Shown here: in pieces, positions 14,710 to 22,473 of the stretch
How positions within the stretch are numbered: position 1 is the stretch's first letter
Layout: every line of letters starts with the position of its first letter
Origin: a virus
Reading direction: 5' to 3' (one strand)
Length of the DNA stretch: 29,775 nucleotides
Virus record (IMG/VR): IMGVR_UViG_3300020477_001436
Span: 1 to 29,775 of that record
The notes under the pieces: generated by a model
What the model saw: the letters and a program-made list of their open reading frames with translations, nothing else
Told to the model about the DNA's origin: nothing
Database searches by the model: none
Translations under genes and position numbers: made by a program

Positions 14710-15707
14710 ATTAATTTGTCTTTCCAAGTTTTTGGTGTGTGTTCATTTATAATTTCTAATGGTAAATGATACTGAAACTTTTTAGTTCCTCGTAATCTAA
14801 TATAATCTGCAGTCTTTTTTACTGCTGTTCTTAAATTAGTTGACGTTTTATAACCTAATAACTTACGTGCTTTGTCTGATGAACAAGTTGCAAGTTTAAC
14901 TTCTTGTGGTCTATCTAAATGGTATTCTGGATCTAAATTAATTCCTGTTTCATTAGCACACAACTCAGCAAGTCCATTTATTGTTGTAGACTCTTCGTCT
15001 GGTCCAATGTTTATTACTTGTCCAACTACGTTATCTTGAAAGGCAAGTGCGTTCAAACAATATAAACAATCATCAATATAACTAAAACATCTTTTTTGTT
15101 CACCATCGCCGTATATAATTGGTTGCTTACCTTGTAACATTCTGTTTAACATAATTGACATTACGTTTCTAAATGGGTCATCATACTTCTGTCTTGGGCC
15201 AACTATGTTGTGTGGTACAGCAATAACGTACTCCATTCCGTGTACTTTACATAAATTTTTTAATACATCCTCTCCGGCTTTTTTTGCAATACCGTAAGGA
15301 TCTTGTGGCTTACAATCATAATCTTCTTTAAATGGTGTTTGGTTCTCTCCATATCTTGCCATGCTTGAACAATACACAAAACGTTTTACTTTATTTTTAA
15401 TTGCGGCAGTTACAGTTGCAACTGAAGCCTCAAATATATTTTGTGTTACAAGTACAGGAGAAAAAACTGAAAGTCCTTCATATGCGGTTGCGGCTGTGTG
15501 ATAAACTATATCACACCCTTCCATTGCTTTTGTAAGTTTATCTAAATCTTTACAATCAACTTGATGAAACTCAACGTCTTGCGGAACATTATCTACATAG
15601 CCACCGATCATATTGTCATTACCAGCAACTGTGTGTCCGTTTGCTATCATTAAGTCTGCTAAATGAGAACCTAAAAATCCTGCAACGCCTGTTATAAAAA
15701 TTTTCAT
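14706..15707 (-). CDS. NAD-dependent sugar-nucleotide epimerase/dehydratase
   Basis: The 333-residue extended short-chain dehydrogenase has the NAD site GVAGFLG at 7-13, and Tyr138-x3-Lys142 (YGIAK) with Ser114/Ser115 (YCSSMARYG) forming the catalytic triad. Length and motifs (NIVGPRQKYDDPF, INIGPDEESTTI) match UDP-glucose 4-epimerase/dTDP-glucose dehydratase relatives. The Asp34-Glu-type dehydratase signature is not seen, so an epimerase is more likely. It would supply an activated sugar for the neighbouring transferases. Its end overlaps the GT2-like gene (ATGA) and it starts 10 nt after the sulfotransferase-like gene stop. The exact sugar cannot be told. Confidence 0.9.
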   Translation of the reverse strand: MKIFITGVAGFLGSHLADLMIANGHTVAGNDNMIGGYVDNVPQDVEFHQVDCKDLDKLTKAMEGCDIVYHTAATAYEGLSVFSPVLVTQNIFEASVATVTAAIKNKVKRFVYCSSMARYGENQTPFKEDYDCKPQDPYGIAKKAGEDVLKNLCKVHGMEYVIAVPHNIVGPRQKYDDPFRNVMSIMLNRMLQGKQPIIYGDGEQKRCFSYIDDCLYCLNALAFQDNVVGQVINIGPDEESTTINGLAELCANETGINLDPEYHLDRPQEVKLATCSSDKARKLLGYKTSTNLRTAVKKTADYIRLRGTKKFQYHLPLEIINEHTPKTWKDKLI

Positions 15708-15717
15708 ATAAACCTAT

Positions 15718-16317
15718 TTAAGATGTTGGATAATACTTGGACAAATAATCAAAATCATCTTTATAAACTTTTTTAATCCTTTCTTTTTGTGCTGGTGTTA
15801 ATAATGACGTCCTGTTTTGTCCTTGTCTTAATAATTTTCTTGACCCTGACTCACTTGTATTAAAAATTGGAAAATCTTTTTGTGGTAACGTTGGGTTTTC
15901 TAGTAAGTCTTCAAATCTATAAATTATATCAAACTTAGAACTAGGCTCACATAACCAATATGTTTGTGGCATATAATTTACTCTAATTTCTCCACTTTCG
16001 TATTCATCAATCATATCATCAATGCTTTTCCATCCGTGCTTTTCCGCTGTACTTTTTACTTTAGAAAACCATACCCAACTACTTGCAATTCTATCCATTG
16101 GTTCTCGTATTGTTGTAACTATTTTATAATCAGCATAATTATAATTAATTTTTTTAAGCCTTTCGAGTATACTTGGAAGCCTACTATGCCTTCCAAATTC
16201 GTTTTTTTTTAAAAAAGGTGCTCTAGTATGATGTGCTGGCCATTGATAAGAAAACCAACTTCCGCCTGTTCGCGGAATATGTACATAAATCATTTTTGCT
16301 TCTGGATCTATTTGCAT
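15718..16317 (-). CDS. Sulfotransferase-like protein
   Basis: The 199-residue protein shows the PAPS-binding loop IPRTGGSWF (Pro15 to Phe22) after a first beta strand (MIYVHI), and a second phosphate motif TIREPMDRIASSW (about 69-81), with Arg71 and Ser79 as expected 3'-phosphate contacts. This is the carbohydrate sulfotransferase pattern (Sulfotransfer_2/3 type). It moves sulfate from PAPS to an acceptor hydroxyl, here probably on the phage-directed glycan. The ATG shares bases with the preceding FkbM stop (TAATG read on this strand). It is shorter than most bacterial family members (250-300), so the acceptor part is reduced. Confidence 0.82.
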   Translation of the reverse strand: MQIDPEAKMIYVHIPRTGGSWFSYQWPAHHTRAPFLKKNEFGRHSRLPSILERLKKINYNYADYKIVTTIREPMDRIASSWVWFSKVKSTAEKHGWKSIDDMIDEYESGEIRVNYMPQTYWLCEPSSKFDIIYRFEDLLENPTLPQKDFPIFNTSESGSRKLLRQGQNRTSLLTPAQKERIKKVYKDDFDYLSKYYPTS

Positions 16318-16982
16318 TATACTCTATAATAAACTATATCCGGCCATTGACTCATTAAAATTTTAAAACCTAAATTTTTTACTATATGCTCTTTAACTTC
16401 TTTGTTACTTGATTCGTATTTTTCAGTATTATGATTAAGTTCTACCATAAGAAATTTTACATTAGATTGATTTTCATCATTAAACGTCAAAGTTTTATGA
16501 GCTCCTTTTAATACTTCCATTTCGTATCCTTCTACATCTATTTTAATCATTTCAACATCTTTGTAATTGAAATAATCTATTGTATGCATTGGTATATCGC
16601 CTTTGCCTTTTACTCTAGTTTTCTGTGTTGCTTCTTCTGTTGTTAAAGATATTTCTCCTTCTTCATTTCCTATTGCAAATCTGTGGCTTTTAATTCTATC
16701 ACTAAATCTTGCTACGTTTCTTTCTAAACAAGCAAAGTGTACTCGATCCGGTTCAAATGCATCAATATTCTTAATATATTTTTCCATTGCAACACTCCAA
16801 GTACCACACCAAGCACCTACATCTAATACTCTTTTAAACTTTTTTTTCTGACTATCACAATAGTTTATAAAATTATTCAAACATTTATTCTGTGTAAAAG
16901 GGAGACCTGCTTTCCACTGATCGATATGCTTATCATTTGATGGTACCCAAAAATCGTTTATTTCTTCTATTTGTGTTTTCAT
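16317..16982 (-). CDS. FkbM-family methyltransferase
   Basis: The 221-residue protein contains the S-adenosylmethionine site VLDVGAWCGTW (Asp54, Gly56, Gly60), the acidic loop FEPD near 76-79, and the family signature MIKIDVEGYEMEVLKGA. FkbM proteins O-methylate sugars and other hydroxyl groups in polysaccharides, glycolipids and natural products. The short N-terminal extension lacks a membrane anchor. It overlaps its upstream neighbour as ATGA and its downstream neighbour as TAATG, so it is locked into the minus-strand operon. Likely substrate is a sugar of the glycan built by the adjacent transferases; that is inference. Confidence 0.92.
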   Translation of the reverse strand: MKTQIEEINDFWVPSNDKHIDQWKAGLPFTQNKCLNNFINYCDSQKKKFKRVLDVGAWCGTWSVAMEKYIKNIDAFEPDRVHFACLERNVARFSDRIKSHRFAIGNEEGEISLTTEEATQKTRVKGKGDIPMHTIDYFNYKDVEMIKIDVEGYEMEVLKGAHKTLTFNDENQSNVKFLMVELNHNTEKYESSNKEVKEHIVKNLGFKILMSQWPDIVYYRV

Positions 16983-17791
16983 AGTATACCTTTATCTAGT
17001 AATATCTCAACTGCTTTACCGTTTTCATATTCTTCTGGCGTAAATTGTTGGTATGCTAATGACCATAACCATTCTTCAGCACCAACAAAAAACGGATTTT
17101 CTATATCAGAAATTTCTTGTCCTGAAACTTCTTTTGCAAAACTTTTTTCATCACATATAACAGGTATCCCCATAAGCTGAGCTTCGATTGCCGCTATAGA
17201 ACAACTTGTTACTAAACACCAAGCGTCTTTTAATTGTTCTGCTAACGGAATTGTTGCTTCGCTAGGACCCGATGTTCCTCTACCACGCGGTTTATGTCTT
17301 ACTACTATTGGTCTGTCTGTGTGTACTTTAATCTCTGAAATTGTTTCTTCTAGCCAATTAGGCCTATCTAAATAATTGTGTATACCTTCAGAACTTGGAC
17401 AAACTAAAACATTTTTTCCTTTAAAGTCTGGTGCCTTAACTTTTAATCCAAACTTATCAAACCTATCAGACTTACAATGTTTAATGTATCTTACGTGTAT
17501 TCCATTTTTACAAATACGCCAATAATGATTATCTGGTTTTAAATTATTATTATCAAATCTACCAAAATATGGAGTATCAGTAAACCAAAACTGATGTTTA
17601 CGTGCATCTAACTTTTTAACTAAAGATAAATTATTATTAACAAAACCCCAAAACATTGAATTTGCTAACGGCTCTGTTGCAATACTATTATCATTTACAG
17701 CAACTTGTTCTGGCCAAGACTTTTTAATTCCATTAAAAACTTCCCAGGCTTTACTGTTTGGATTATTAAATGGTGCGTAAATTGTTAGCAT
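16979..17791 (-). CDS. GT-B-like glycosyltransferase, copy A of four
   Basis: The 270-residue protein shares a C-terminal domain with three other proteins in this window (20365, 21167 and 25003). Shared features are an NWLEETISEIKVHTDRPIVV strand-helix, a basic VRHKPRG motif, a conserved WCLVTSCSIAAIEA with Ser in the TS/HSS position, GIPVICDE, and SDIENP...WLWSLAYQQFTPEE at the end. This is the shape of capsule or teichoic-acid-type GT-B enzymes (KpsS/KpsC- or TagF-like), which transfer sugars or polyol phosphates. The N-terminal part is much less conserved between copies. The start overlaps the SGNH gene by 26 nt. Exact donor and acceptor are unknown. Confidence 0.72.
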   Translation of the reverse strand: MLTIYAPFNNPNSKAWEVFNGIKKSWPEQVAVNDNSIATEPLANSMFWGFVNNNLSLVKKLDARKHQFWFTDTPYFGRFDNNNLKPDNHYWRICKNGIHVRYIKHCKSDRFDKFGLKVKAPDFKGKNVLVCPSSEGIHNYLDRPNWLEETISEIKVHTDRPIVVRHKPRGRGTSGPSEATIPLAEQLKDAWCLVTSCSIAAIEAQLMGIPVICDEKSFAKEVSGQEISDIENPFFVGAEEWLWSLAYQQFTPEEYENGKAVEILLDKGIL

Positions 17792-18458
17792 CTATAAATT
17801 CTTTTAATTGTTCTGCCCAACGTTTATGTCCTTCCACGGAAGGATGGGGATCTGCCATATTAGCAACTAATTTATTTTCAAGAATATAATCATAATGTGA
17901 CGTTTCTGGTTTAAAAAATCTTTTTTTATCTATCATATCATATAATGTCCGAACATCTGCATTTTCTATTGGTGTATCTGAAATAGTTTTATACATTACA
18001 TAAGGATATTTGTTTAATTTAAAAAAATTTTGTAAATTAACAGTAGTTTCAATTGATTCATACTGAATTAATTGATCTATATCTAAATTAAGTGTAAAAA
18101 GATGTTTGAAAAAAGTTCTAGATGGTGTATCTTTTTGTGGGCTAAATGTTTTCCATGCTGACTCTAAATCAGGAAATTTATATTTTTTATACCCGTCATT
18201 AGTGGGAAAATCAAACCTTGAGCCTGATGTTATACCAATTACAAAGAAACATTTTTTTGCTAACTCCGGATTTCTTTGGCACCAAATTTTAGTTGTAATA
18301 CTAACTCTTTTATTTCCTCGTCCACCTCCTGCTAAATGTCCTCCTCTTGCTAGTCCCATTAATTTTTCTAATTCTTTTCCAGCATGAGTCATTATACCGT
18401 CTTTAGAACGATACGTAAGAAACGAACAACCGTTTATAAAAATATGAGTAGGTTCCAT
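17766..18458 (-). CDS. SGNH/GDSL hydrolase-like protein
   Basis: The 230-residue protein has the two catalytic blocks of SGNH hydrolases. Block I is HIFINGCSF with Ser12 as nucleophile in place of GDS; the Cys before Ser is a common variant in glycan-modifying members. Block V is DPHPSVEGH, with Asp203 and His205 as acid and base. Such enzymes remove or transfer acetyl groups on sugars. The middle is rich in basic and aromatic residues. Gly-rich GGHLAGGGRGN (about 39-49) may be the oxyanion loop. No signal peptide is visible, so it acts inside the cell. It opens the minus-strand operon and diverges from the GT61-like gene across a 25-nt spacer. Confidence 0.75.
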   Translation of the reverse strand: MEPTHIFINGCSFLTYRSKDGIMTHAGKELEKLMGLARGGHLAGGGRGNKRVSITTKIWCQRNPELAKKCFFVIGITSGSRFDFPTNDGYKKYKFPDLESAWKTFSPQKDTPSRTFFKHLFTLNLDIDQLIQYESIETTVNLQNFFKLNKYPYVMYKTISDTPIENADVRTLYDMIDKKRFFKPETSHYDYILENKLVANMADPHPSVEGHKRWAEQLKEFIDANNLRTI

Positions 18459-18483
18459 AAAATAATATAATTAATTATACAAA
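18459..18483. promoter_or_regulatory. 25-nt divergent promoter region
   Basis: The spacer between the two outward-facing starts (minus 18458, plus 18484) is almost pure A/T. It contains TATAAT on the plus strand at 18466-18471 and TATAAT on the minus strand at 18479-18474. The matching -35 positions fall inside the coding starts and are not good matches. Both transcripts would have leaders under 15 nt. The two boxes are so close that they should compete. Confidence 0.45.
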
Positions 18484-19575
18484 ATGCAGACAGTGAAAAA
18501 CATTACCAATATTAAGTATTTTTTAGATCGCTTTGAAACAGTGGATCATGAGTATGGATTTGATGTAAAATATCACGAGAAAGCACCTAAAACACATTTT
18601 CATAGTTTGCCGACGTTTGTTGCTGAATTTAGAAACTGCTCAGTCAACACTTTGCCTTGTTTAATTACTGAGGACAGACACCTTATAACTAACAACATCT
18701 GGCCTTTATTACACAAATACAAACACAAACCAAAAAAGACACACGGCTTATGGGATAATTGGACAGAGCCAACTATTCAAATTACTATGCCTCCAATTAC
18801 AAAACAACTTGATGGTGACAAATTTGTATGGTTACCTATAGACAAAGAAAGTGCAAATAATCCATGGCACATTTGGATTGACGTTATATCTAAATTTAGA
18901 TTAATAGAAAAAAGAGGTACAACAACTTTTAATAATTTTATCTATGTGTTAAGCAATCCTAGTGCTTACTTTGATAAGGTTGTTAAAGAAATGTTTCCTG
19001 ATATAAAATATTATGTAATGCCAGAAGGCGAAACTTGGCGTTTCCAACATTTAATTGTTCCGTCAATGAGTAATCATGATGATGGCGTAACAACACCTCA
19101 TCTTGCTCCATGGTTAAGACATTTTAAAGGATTGTTTGGATTCAAAGGATTAACTCCACATAGAAAAATAATTGTACTACGTCCTGGAGCAAAAACGAGA
19201 AAAATGATTAACTCGGACGAACTGATACTAGCATTAAAAGGTTGGGAAACAGTTACTTTAGAAAACATGACTATAAAAGAACAATTTAAAACTTTTGCAG
19301 AAGCAACACACGTTCTTGCGGCTCATGGTGCAGGACTAACAAATTTGCTTTGGTGCAAGGCTGGTACAAAAGTAATTGAAATACAAGATCCTAATATGTT
19401 ACACAAAAAAGTTTATCCTTTATTATCACATCATTTACAATTAAAACACGAAATATATCTTGCAAAAACAATACCAATACAATATAACAAAACAAGACCT
19501 AAAGGTGTTAAAAGAATTAATGATTTAATAAATTTTGAAGTTAATATACCAGATTTAATTAGACATTTAGATTGA
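18484..19575 (+). CDS. Glycosyltransferase, GT61-like (DUF563)
   Basis: The 363-residue protein matches the GT61/DUF563 pattern. It has RKIIVLRPGAKTRKMIN (a nucleotide-sugar-site strand), a long helix (FKTFAEATHVLAAHGAGLTN) in which the AHGAGL signature is diagnostic, and then WCKAGTKVIEIQ. Family members transfer xylose or related sugars onto glycans, and bacterial members are found in polysaccharide clusters. An N-terminal domain of about 160 residues with many Trp/His/Lys precedes the catalytic part. The start at 18484 is the first ATG after the divergent spacer; no Shine-Dalgarno is seen. Next gene begins 19 nt downstream. Confidence 0.85.
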   Translation: MQTVKNITNIKYFLDRFETVDHEYGFDVKYHEKAPKTHFHSLPTFVAEFRNCSVNTLPCLITEDRHLITNNIWPLLHKYKHKPKKTHGLWDNWTEPTIQITMPPITKQLDGDKFVWLPIDKESANNPWHIWIDVISKFRLIEKRGTTTFNNFIYVLSNPSAYFDKVVKEMFPDIKYYVMPEGETWRFQHLIVPSMSNHDDGVTTPHLAPWLRHFKGLFGFKGLTPHRKIIVLRPGAKTRKMINSDELILALKGWETVTLENMTIKEQFKTFAEATHVLAAHGAGLTNLLWCKAGTKVIEIQDPNMLHKKVYPLLSHHLQLKHEIYLAKTIPIQYNKTRPKGVKRINDLINFEVNIPDLIRHLD

Positions 19576-19594
19576 TACAAAGTATAATAAAAAT

Positions 19595-20368
19595 ATGTAT
19601 TCGTTGCTACAGAAAAAACCAAAACTTATAACAGATCCATATCCACACGTTGTAATAGAAGAAGCTTTACCGTGGGAGTTATATGAGAAGCTAGAAGCAG
19701 AATTTCCAGAAAAAACTTTACTAGCAACTGAACCATTTGACAACGGTATATGTTATAGAATGAAATCAGATGTTTTGTTACAACCAACATTTGAATCTAC
19801 CCTATGGAGAGAATTTGCAAACTATCATACATCACCTGAATGGTTTATGGAAGTATACGAATTGTTTAAACCATGGCTAGAAGATAAACCTAAACTAACA
19901 AGTTTGCTACCTAACCTTAAAGAAAACTTAGGTGCAAGAGGATGGGCAGGCAAAGAAATTAATTTATGGAGTGATTGTCAAGTTGTTATGCACAAACCAA
20001 TAACAGAAAAAACATCTAGAACAGCACACATAGACAATCCAATGGAAATGTTTGCTGGATTGTTGTATATGCCTTATAAAAATGATACAAGCACTGGCGG
20101 TAACTTTCAAATACATTCAACAAAAAATAATATAAGAAAAGTAGATATGAACGGTGGTAGACAAGTATATGCTGAGGATTTAGGTACTGTACATACCACA
20201 GTACCATACAAAAGAAATACGTTTGTAATGTTTTGTAATGCAAATCCTAATACAGTACACAGTGTATCAAACAGAATTAATCCAACTATGTACAGAAGAA
20301 GTGTAAACATTATTGCAGAGTTTAAAAGGAATTATGCAAAAATGTATAACGTTGAGGAAATAAGATGA
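19595..20368 (+). CDS. 2-oxoglutarate/Fe(II) oxygenase
   Basis: The 257-residue protein has a canonical His-x-Asp...His...Arg iron and 2-oxoglutarate site: His145-Ile-Asp147 in RTAHIDNPM, His222 in NTVHSVS and Arg234/235 in TMYRRSVNI. The segment from GLLYMPYKND through GGNFQIH is the jelly-roll core, close to prolyl-4-hydroxylase-type phage proteins. The N-terminal opening (DPYPHVVIEEALPWELYEKL) resembles that of the oxygenase at 13422, so both may share an ancestor. It hydroxylates an unidentified substrate, perhaps a sugar or a glycoprotein side chain. The stop overlaps the next gene as ATGA. A short AT-rich gap with TATAAT (within GTATAATAAAA) precedes its ATG. Confidence 0.85.
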   Translation: MYSLLQKKPKLITDPYPHVVIEEALPWELYEKLEAEFPEKTLLATEPFDNGICYRMKSDVLLQPTFESTLWREFANYHTSPEWFMEVYELFKPWLEDKPKLTSLLPNLKENLGARGWAGKEINLWSDCQVVMHKPITEKTSRTAHIDNPMEMFAGLLYMPYKNDTSTGGNFQIHSTKNNIRKVDMNGGRQVYAEDLGTVHTTVPYKRNTFVMFCNANPNTVHSVSNRINPTMYRRSVNIIAEFKRNYAKMYNVEEIR

Positions 20369-21177
20369 ACTATGCAGTAAAAACAGGTAGAGCTGTTACT
20401 GAAAAATACGTAGAAGCGGCCGCAAGAGGTATGGATGCAAAAATTGTTTCACACAAGGAAGTAACAACATCAACTGATTGTGATAAAGTTGTATTCATGG
20501 GTGTATTAAGAGGCACTCACCTTGTATATAGATGGGCAGAAATGAAAGGAATTGATTTTTATTATATTGACCGACCATATTGGGGCGAAAGTAGAGGTAC
20601 TCCTTATTGGATGAGATGTTCTAAAAATCAACACGTTAAAACATTTAACGACAACAGGCCAGATGACAGATTTAAAAAAACATTTAAAGAAGTAGTTAAA
20701 CCATTCCATAAAAATGGCAAATATGTTTTGGTTGTTCCGCCAAGTCATGCCATGGCAAATATGTTTGATGGCAAAAATTGGTTGGATAATACATTAAAAA
20801 TTTTAAAAGAAAATACAGATAGAGAAATAGTTATTAGAGAAAAACCATTTAATCCAGACACAATAATAGATGATCAAGGAAGATTTCAACCAGGAACTAG
20901 TAAAAATAAACAACCAGCTAAACCATTTGAATGGGAAAAAGTTCACGCAGTAGTAACATTTAATAGTTCAATTACAATTAAAGCATTAACTAACGGTGTT
21001 CCTTGCTTTACTAATTTTGAAAATCCTTGTTTACCTATATGCGAAACAGATTTTGCAAAAATAGAAACACCAATATATGAAGACCCTAGACCCGTATTTT
21101 ATTCACTTGCTTATGGACAATTTACACAAGAAGAATTTAGGAATGGTTATGCTATGGAGATATTAGATGGACGTTGA
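20365..21177 (+). CDS. GT-B-like glycosyltransferase, copy B of four
   Basis: Of the four related proteins (see 16979, 21167, 25003), this 270-residue copy has a shared C-terminal domain with NWLDNTLKILKENTDREIVI, REKP in place of the basic RPHPR motif, HAVVTFNSSITIKAL and the closing YEDPRPVFYSLAYGQFTQEEF. It lacks the His of RPHP found in copies C and D; copy A has RHKPR. The N-terminal part begins directly with MNYAVKTGRAV and contains YYIDRPYWG, similar to the TDTPYFG of copy A, so A and B may be the closest pair. The ATG overlaps the oxygenase stop (ATGA), and the gene end overlaps copy C by 11 nt. Confidence 0.72.
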   Translation: MNYAVKTGRAVTEKYVEAAARGMDAKIVSHKEVTTSTDCDKVVFMGVLRGTHLVYRWAEMKGIDFYYIDRPYWGESRGTPYWMRCSKNQHVKTFNDNRPDDRFKKTFKEVVKPFHKNGKYVLVVPPSHAMANMFDGKNWLDNTLKILKENTDREIVIREKPFNPDTIIDDQGRFQPGTSKNKQPAKPFEWEKVHAVVTFNSSITIKALTNGVPCFTNFENPCLPICETDFAKIETPIYEDPRPVFYSLAYGQFTQEEFRNGYAMEILDGR

Positions 21178-22150
21178 AATATTTAGAAGAACAGTAAAGG
21201 ATAGACGTAGAGGTGCTAGTTGGGAACTTCTACAACATATGGCGACAGGAATTAAAGCTGTTGGTGATAATCCAATTATTGTAGACGAACACAGAACTGG
21301 CCCTACTGTTGAAAACGAAATGGAACCAACTGCTCCAATTGGTTGTATGTTTGGTTATGGTGGCGACAAACAAATGCACCACACAAAAGGACGTAGACGA
21401 GAATTAGTTGAACGTGCAAAGAAAAAAGGCATTTACATTATAACATTTGATGGTGGTATACTATCTAGTTTTGGAAATACTATAACACATCCTAAACATC
21501 ATTGGCGGGTAGCATTATATTCTCCTATGAGAAATGGAAACTTTTTAAGTGACAATTCTCCACCCGATAGATGGGAGATGATGAAAAAATTATGGAATGT
21601 AAAATATGAACCATGGAGAAAATCTAATCCAAACGACCCAATATTATTTGTATTACAACCACAAGATAATTGGAGTATGAACGACCTAGACCCAATTGAT
21701 TGGTTCAATGATGTATATAAAAAATTACGACCATTAACTAAAAGAAAATTTCAAATTCGTCCACACCCAAATCATATGGCCGCTATGGAAAAAAGAAAAA
21801 ATGAATTTCCTAAAGACTGTGAACTTATAATAGGACAAAAATTTTTTACTGGCGATGAGAAAAAGTACTATAGATTCGACTTTCAAAAAGCAATAACTAA
21901 CGTTCATGCTGTTATATCTCACAACTCTACTGCTACCATTGATTCCTGCATCCGTGGCAGGCCTACCTTTTGTACATCAGATCTTGCTATTGCTTGGCCT
22001 GTTGCAAACACTGTTTTAGAAGATATTGAAAATCCAAAATACCCCGATAGAACACAATGGGTTTATGACTTAGGTTATAAACAATGGACAGAAGAAGAAA
22101 TTAAAAACGGTACTGTATTCAAACGATTTAAAGAGAGATTAAAATTATAG
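21167..22150 (+). CDS. GT-B-like glycosyltransferase, copy C of four
   Basis: This is the longest copy at 327 residues. It shares the [21 protein letters not shown] strand-helix, the RPHPN motif, [22 protein letters not shown] (Ser/Thr-rich nucleotide-contact loop) and [26 protein letters not shown] at the C-terminus with the other copies. The extra N-terminal length includes TPIG-like [13 protein letters not shown] and a Rossmann-like strand IYIITFDGG (about residues 90-97). The combination of RPHP and SHNS/T loops matches capsule or lipopolysaccharide-type GT-B enzymes. Its TAG stop shares the G with the GTG start of the ferredoxin gene (TAGTG). Substrate is unknown. Confidence 0.74.
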   Translation: MDVEIFRRTVKDRRRGASWELLQHMATGIKAVGDNPIIVDEHRTGPTVENEMEPTAPIGCMFGYGGDKQMHHTKGRRRELVERAKKKGIYIITFDGGILSSFGNTITHPKHHWRVALYSPMRNGNFLSDNSPPDRWEMMKKLWNVKYEPWRKSNPNDPILFVLQPQDNWSMNDLDPIDWFNDVYKKLRPLTKRKFQIRPHPNHMAAMEKRKNEFPKDCELIIGQKFFTGDEKKYYRFDFQKAITNVHAVISHNSTATIDSCIRGRPTFCTSDLAIAWPVANTVLEDIENPKYPDRTQWVYDLGYKQWTEEEIKNGTVFKRFKERLKL

Positions 22151-22473
22151 TGACTTATGTTGTTAACGACAAATGTATTATGTGTAAGCACACCGACTGC
22201 GTTGAAGTATGTCCGGTTGATTGTTTTTACGAAGGAGAAAATATGCTTGTCATTAATCCAGACGAGTGTATTGATTGTGGAGTATGTGAACCTGAATGTC
22301 CAGAAGATGCTATTGAACCTGATACAAATCCTGACACAGCAAAGTGGGTTGAGTTTAATGGCAAATGGTCTAAACAATGGGCAGTACTGGCAACTAAAAA
22401 AGATTCTCTCGATCCGGATAACAAACACAGGAACGAAGAAGGAAAACTAGAAAAATATTTTAAGGACAAATAA
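22150..22473 (+). CDS. fdxA: 7Fe ferredoxin (3Fe-4S plus 4Fe-4S), FdxA type
   Basis: The 107-residue protein, starting with GTG at 22150, carries cysteines at 9, 12, 17, 21, 25, 40, 43, 46 and 50. After subtracting the initiator Met, these are exactly the positions of Azotobacter ferredoxin I. There, 8, 16 and 49 hold the 3Fe-4S cluster, 20, 39, 42 and 45 hold the 4Fe-4S cluster, and 11 and 24 are free. The stretches [15 protein letters not shown] and [16 protein letters not shown], plus the tail ending EGKLEKYF, match alphaproteobacterial FdxA. It is a low-potential electron carrier. It sits between a glycosyltransferase and asnB with overlapping codons on both sides, so it was kept as part of the operon. 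It is probably host-derived and may feed the radical SAM enzymes. Confidence 0.94.
   Translation: MTYVVNDKCIMCKHTDCVEVCPVDCFYEGENMLVINPDECIDCGVCEPECPEDAIEPDTNPDTAKWVEFNGKWSKQWAVLATKKDSLDPDNKHRNEEGKLEKYFKDK

Noticed and set aside
13990-14727. Longer start at 14727 for the GT2-like gene
   Set aside because: The ATG at 14709 forms ATGA with the upstream stop and begins right at the nucleotide-binding strand.
22231-22245. Internal Shine-Dalgarno-like GAAGGAGAAAATATG in the ferredoxin gene, suggesting a short second product
   Set aside because: The bases encode the conserved YEGENM residues, and a product from this start would lack Cys21 needed for the 4Fe-4S cluster.
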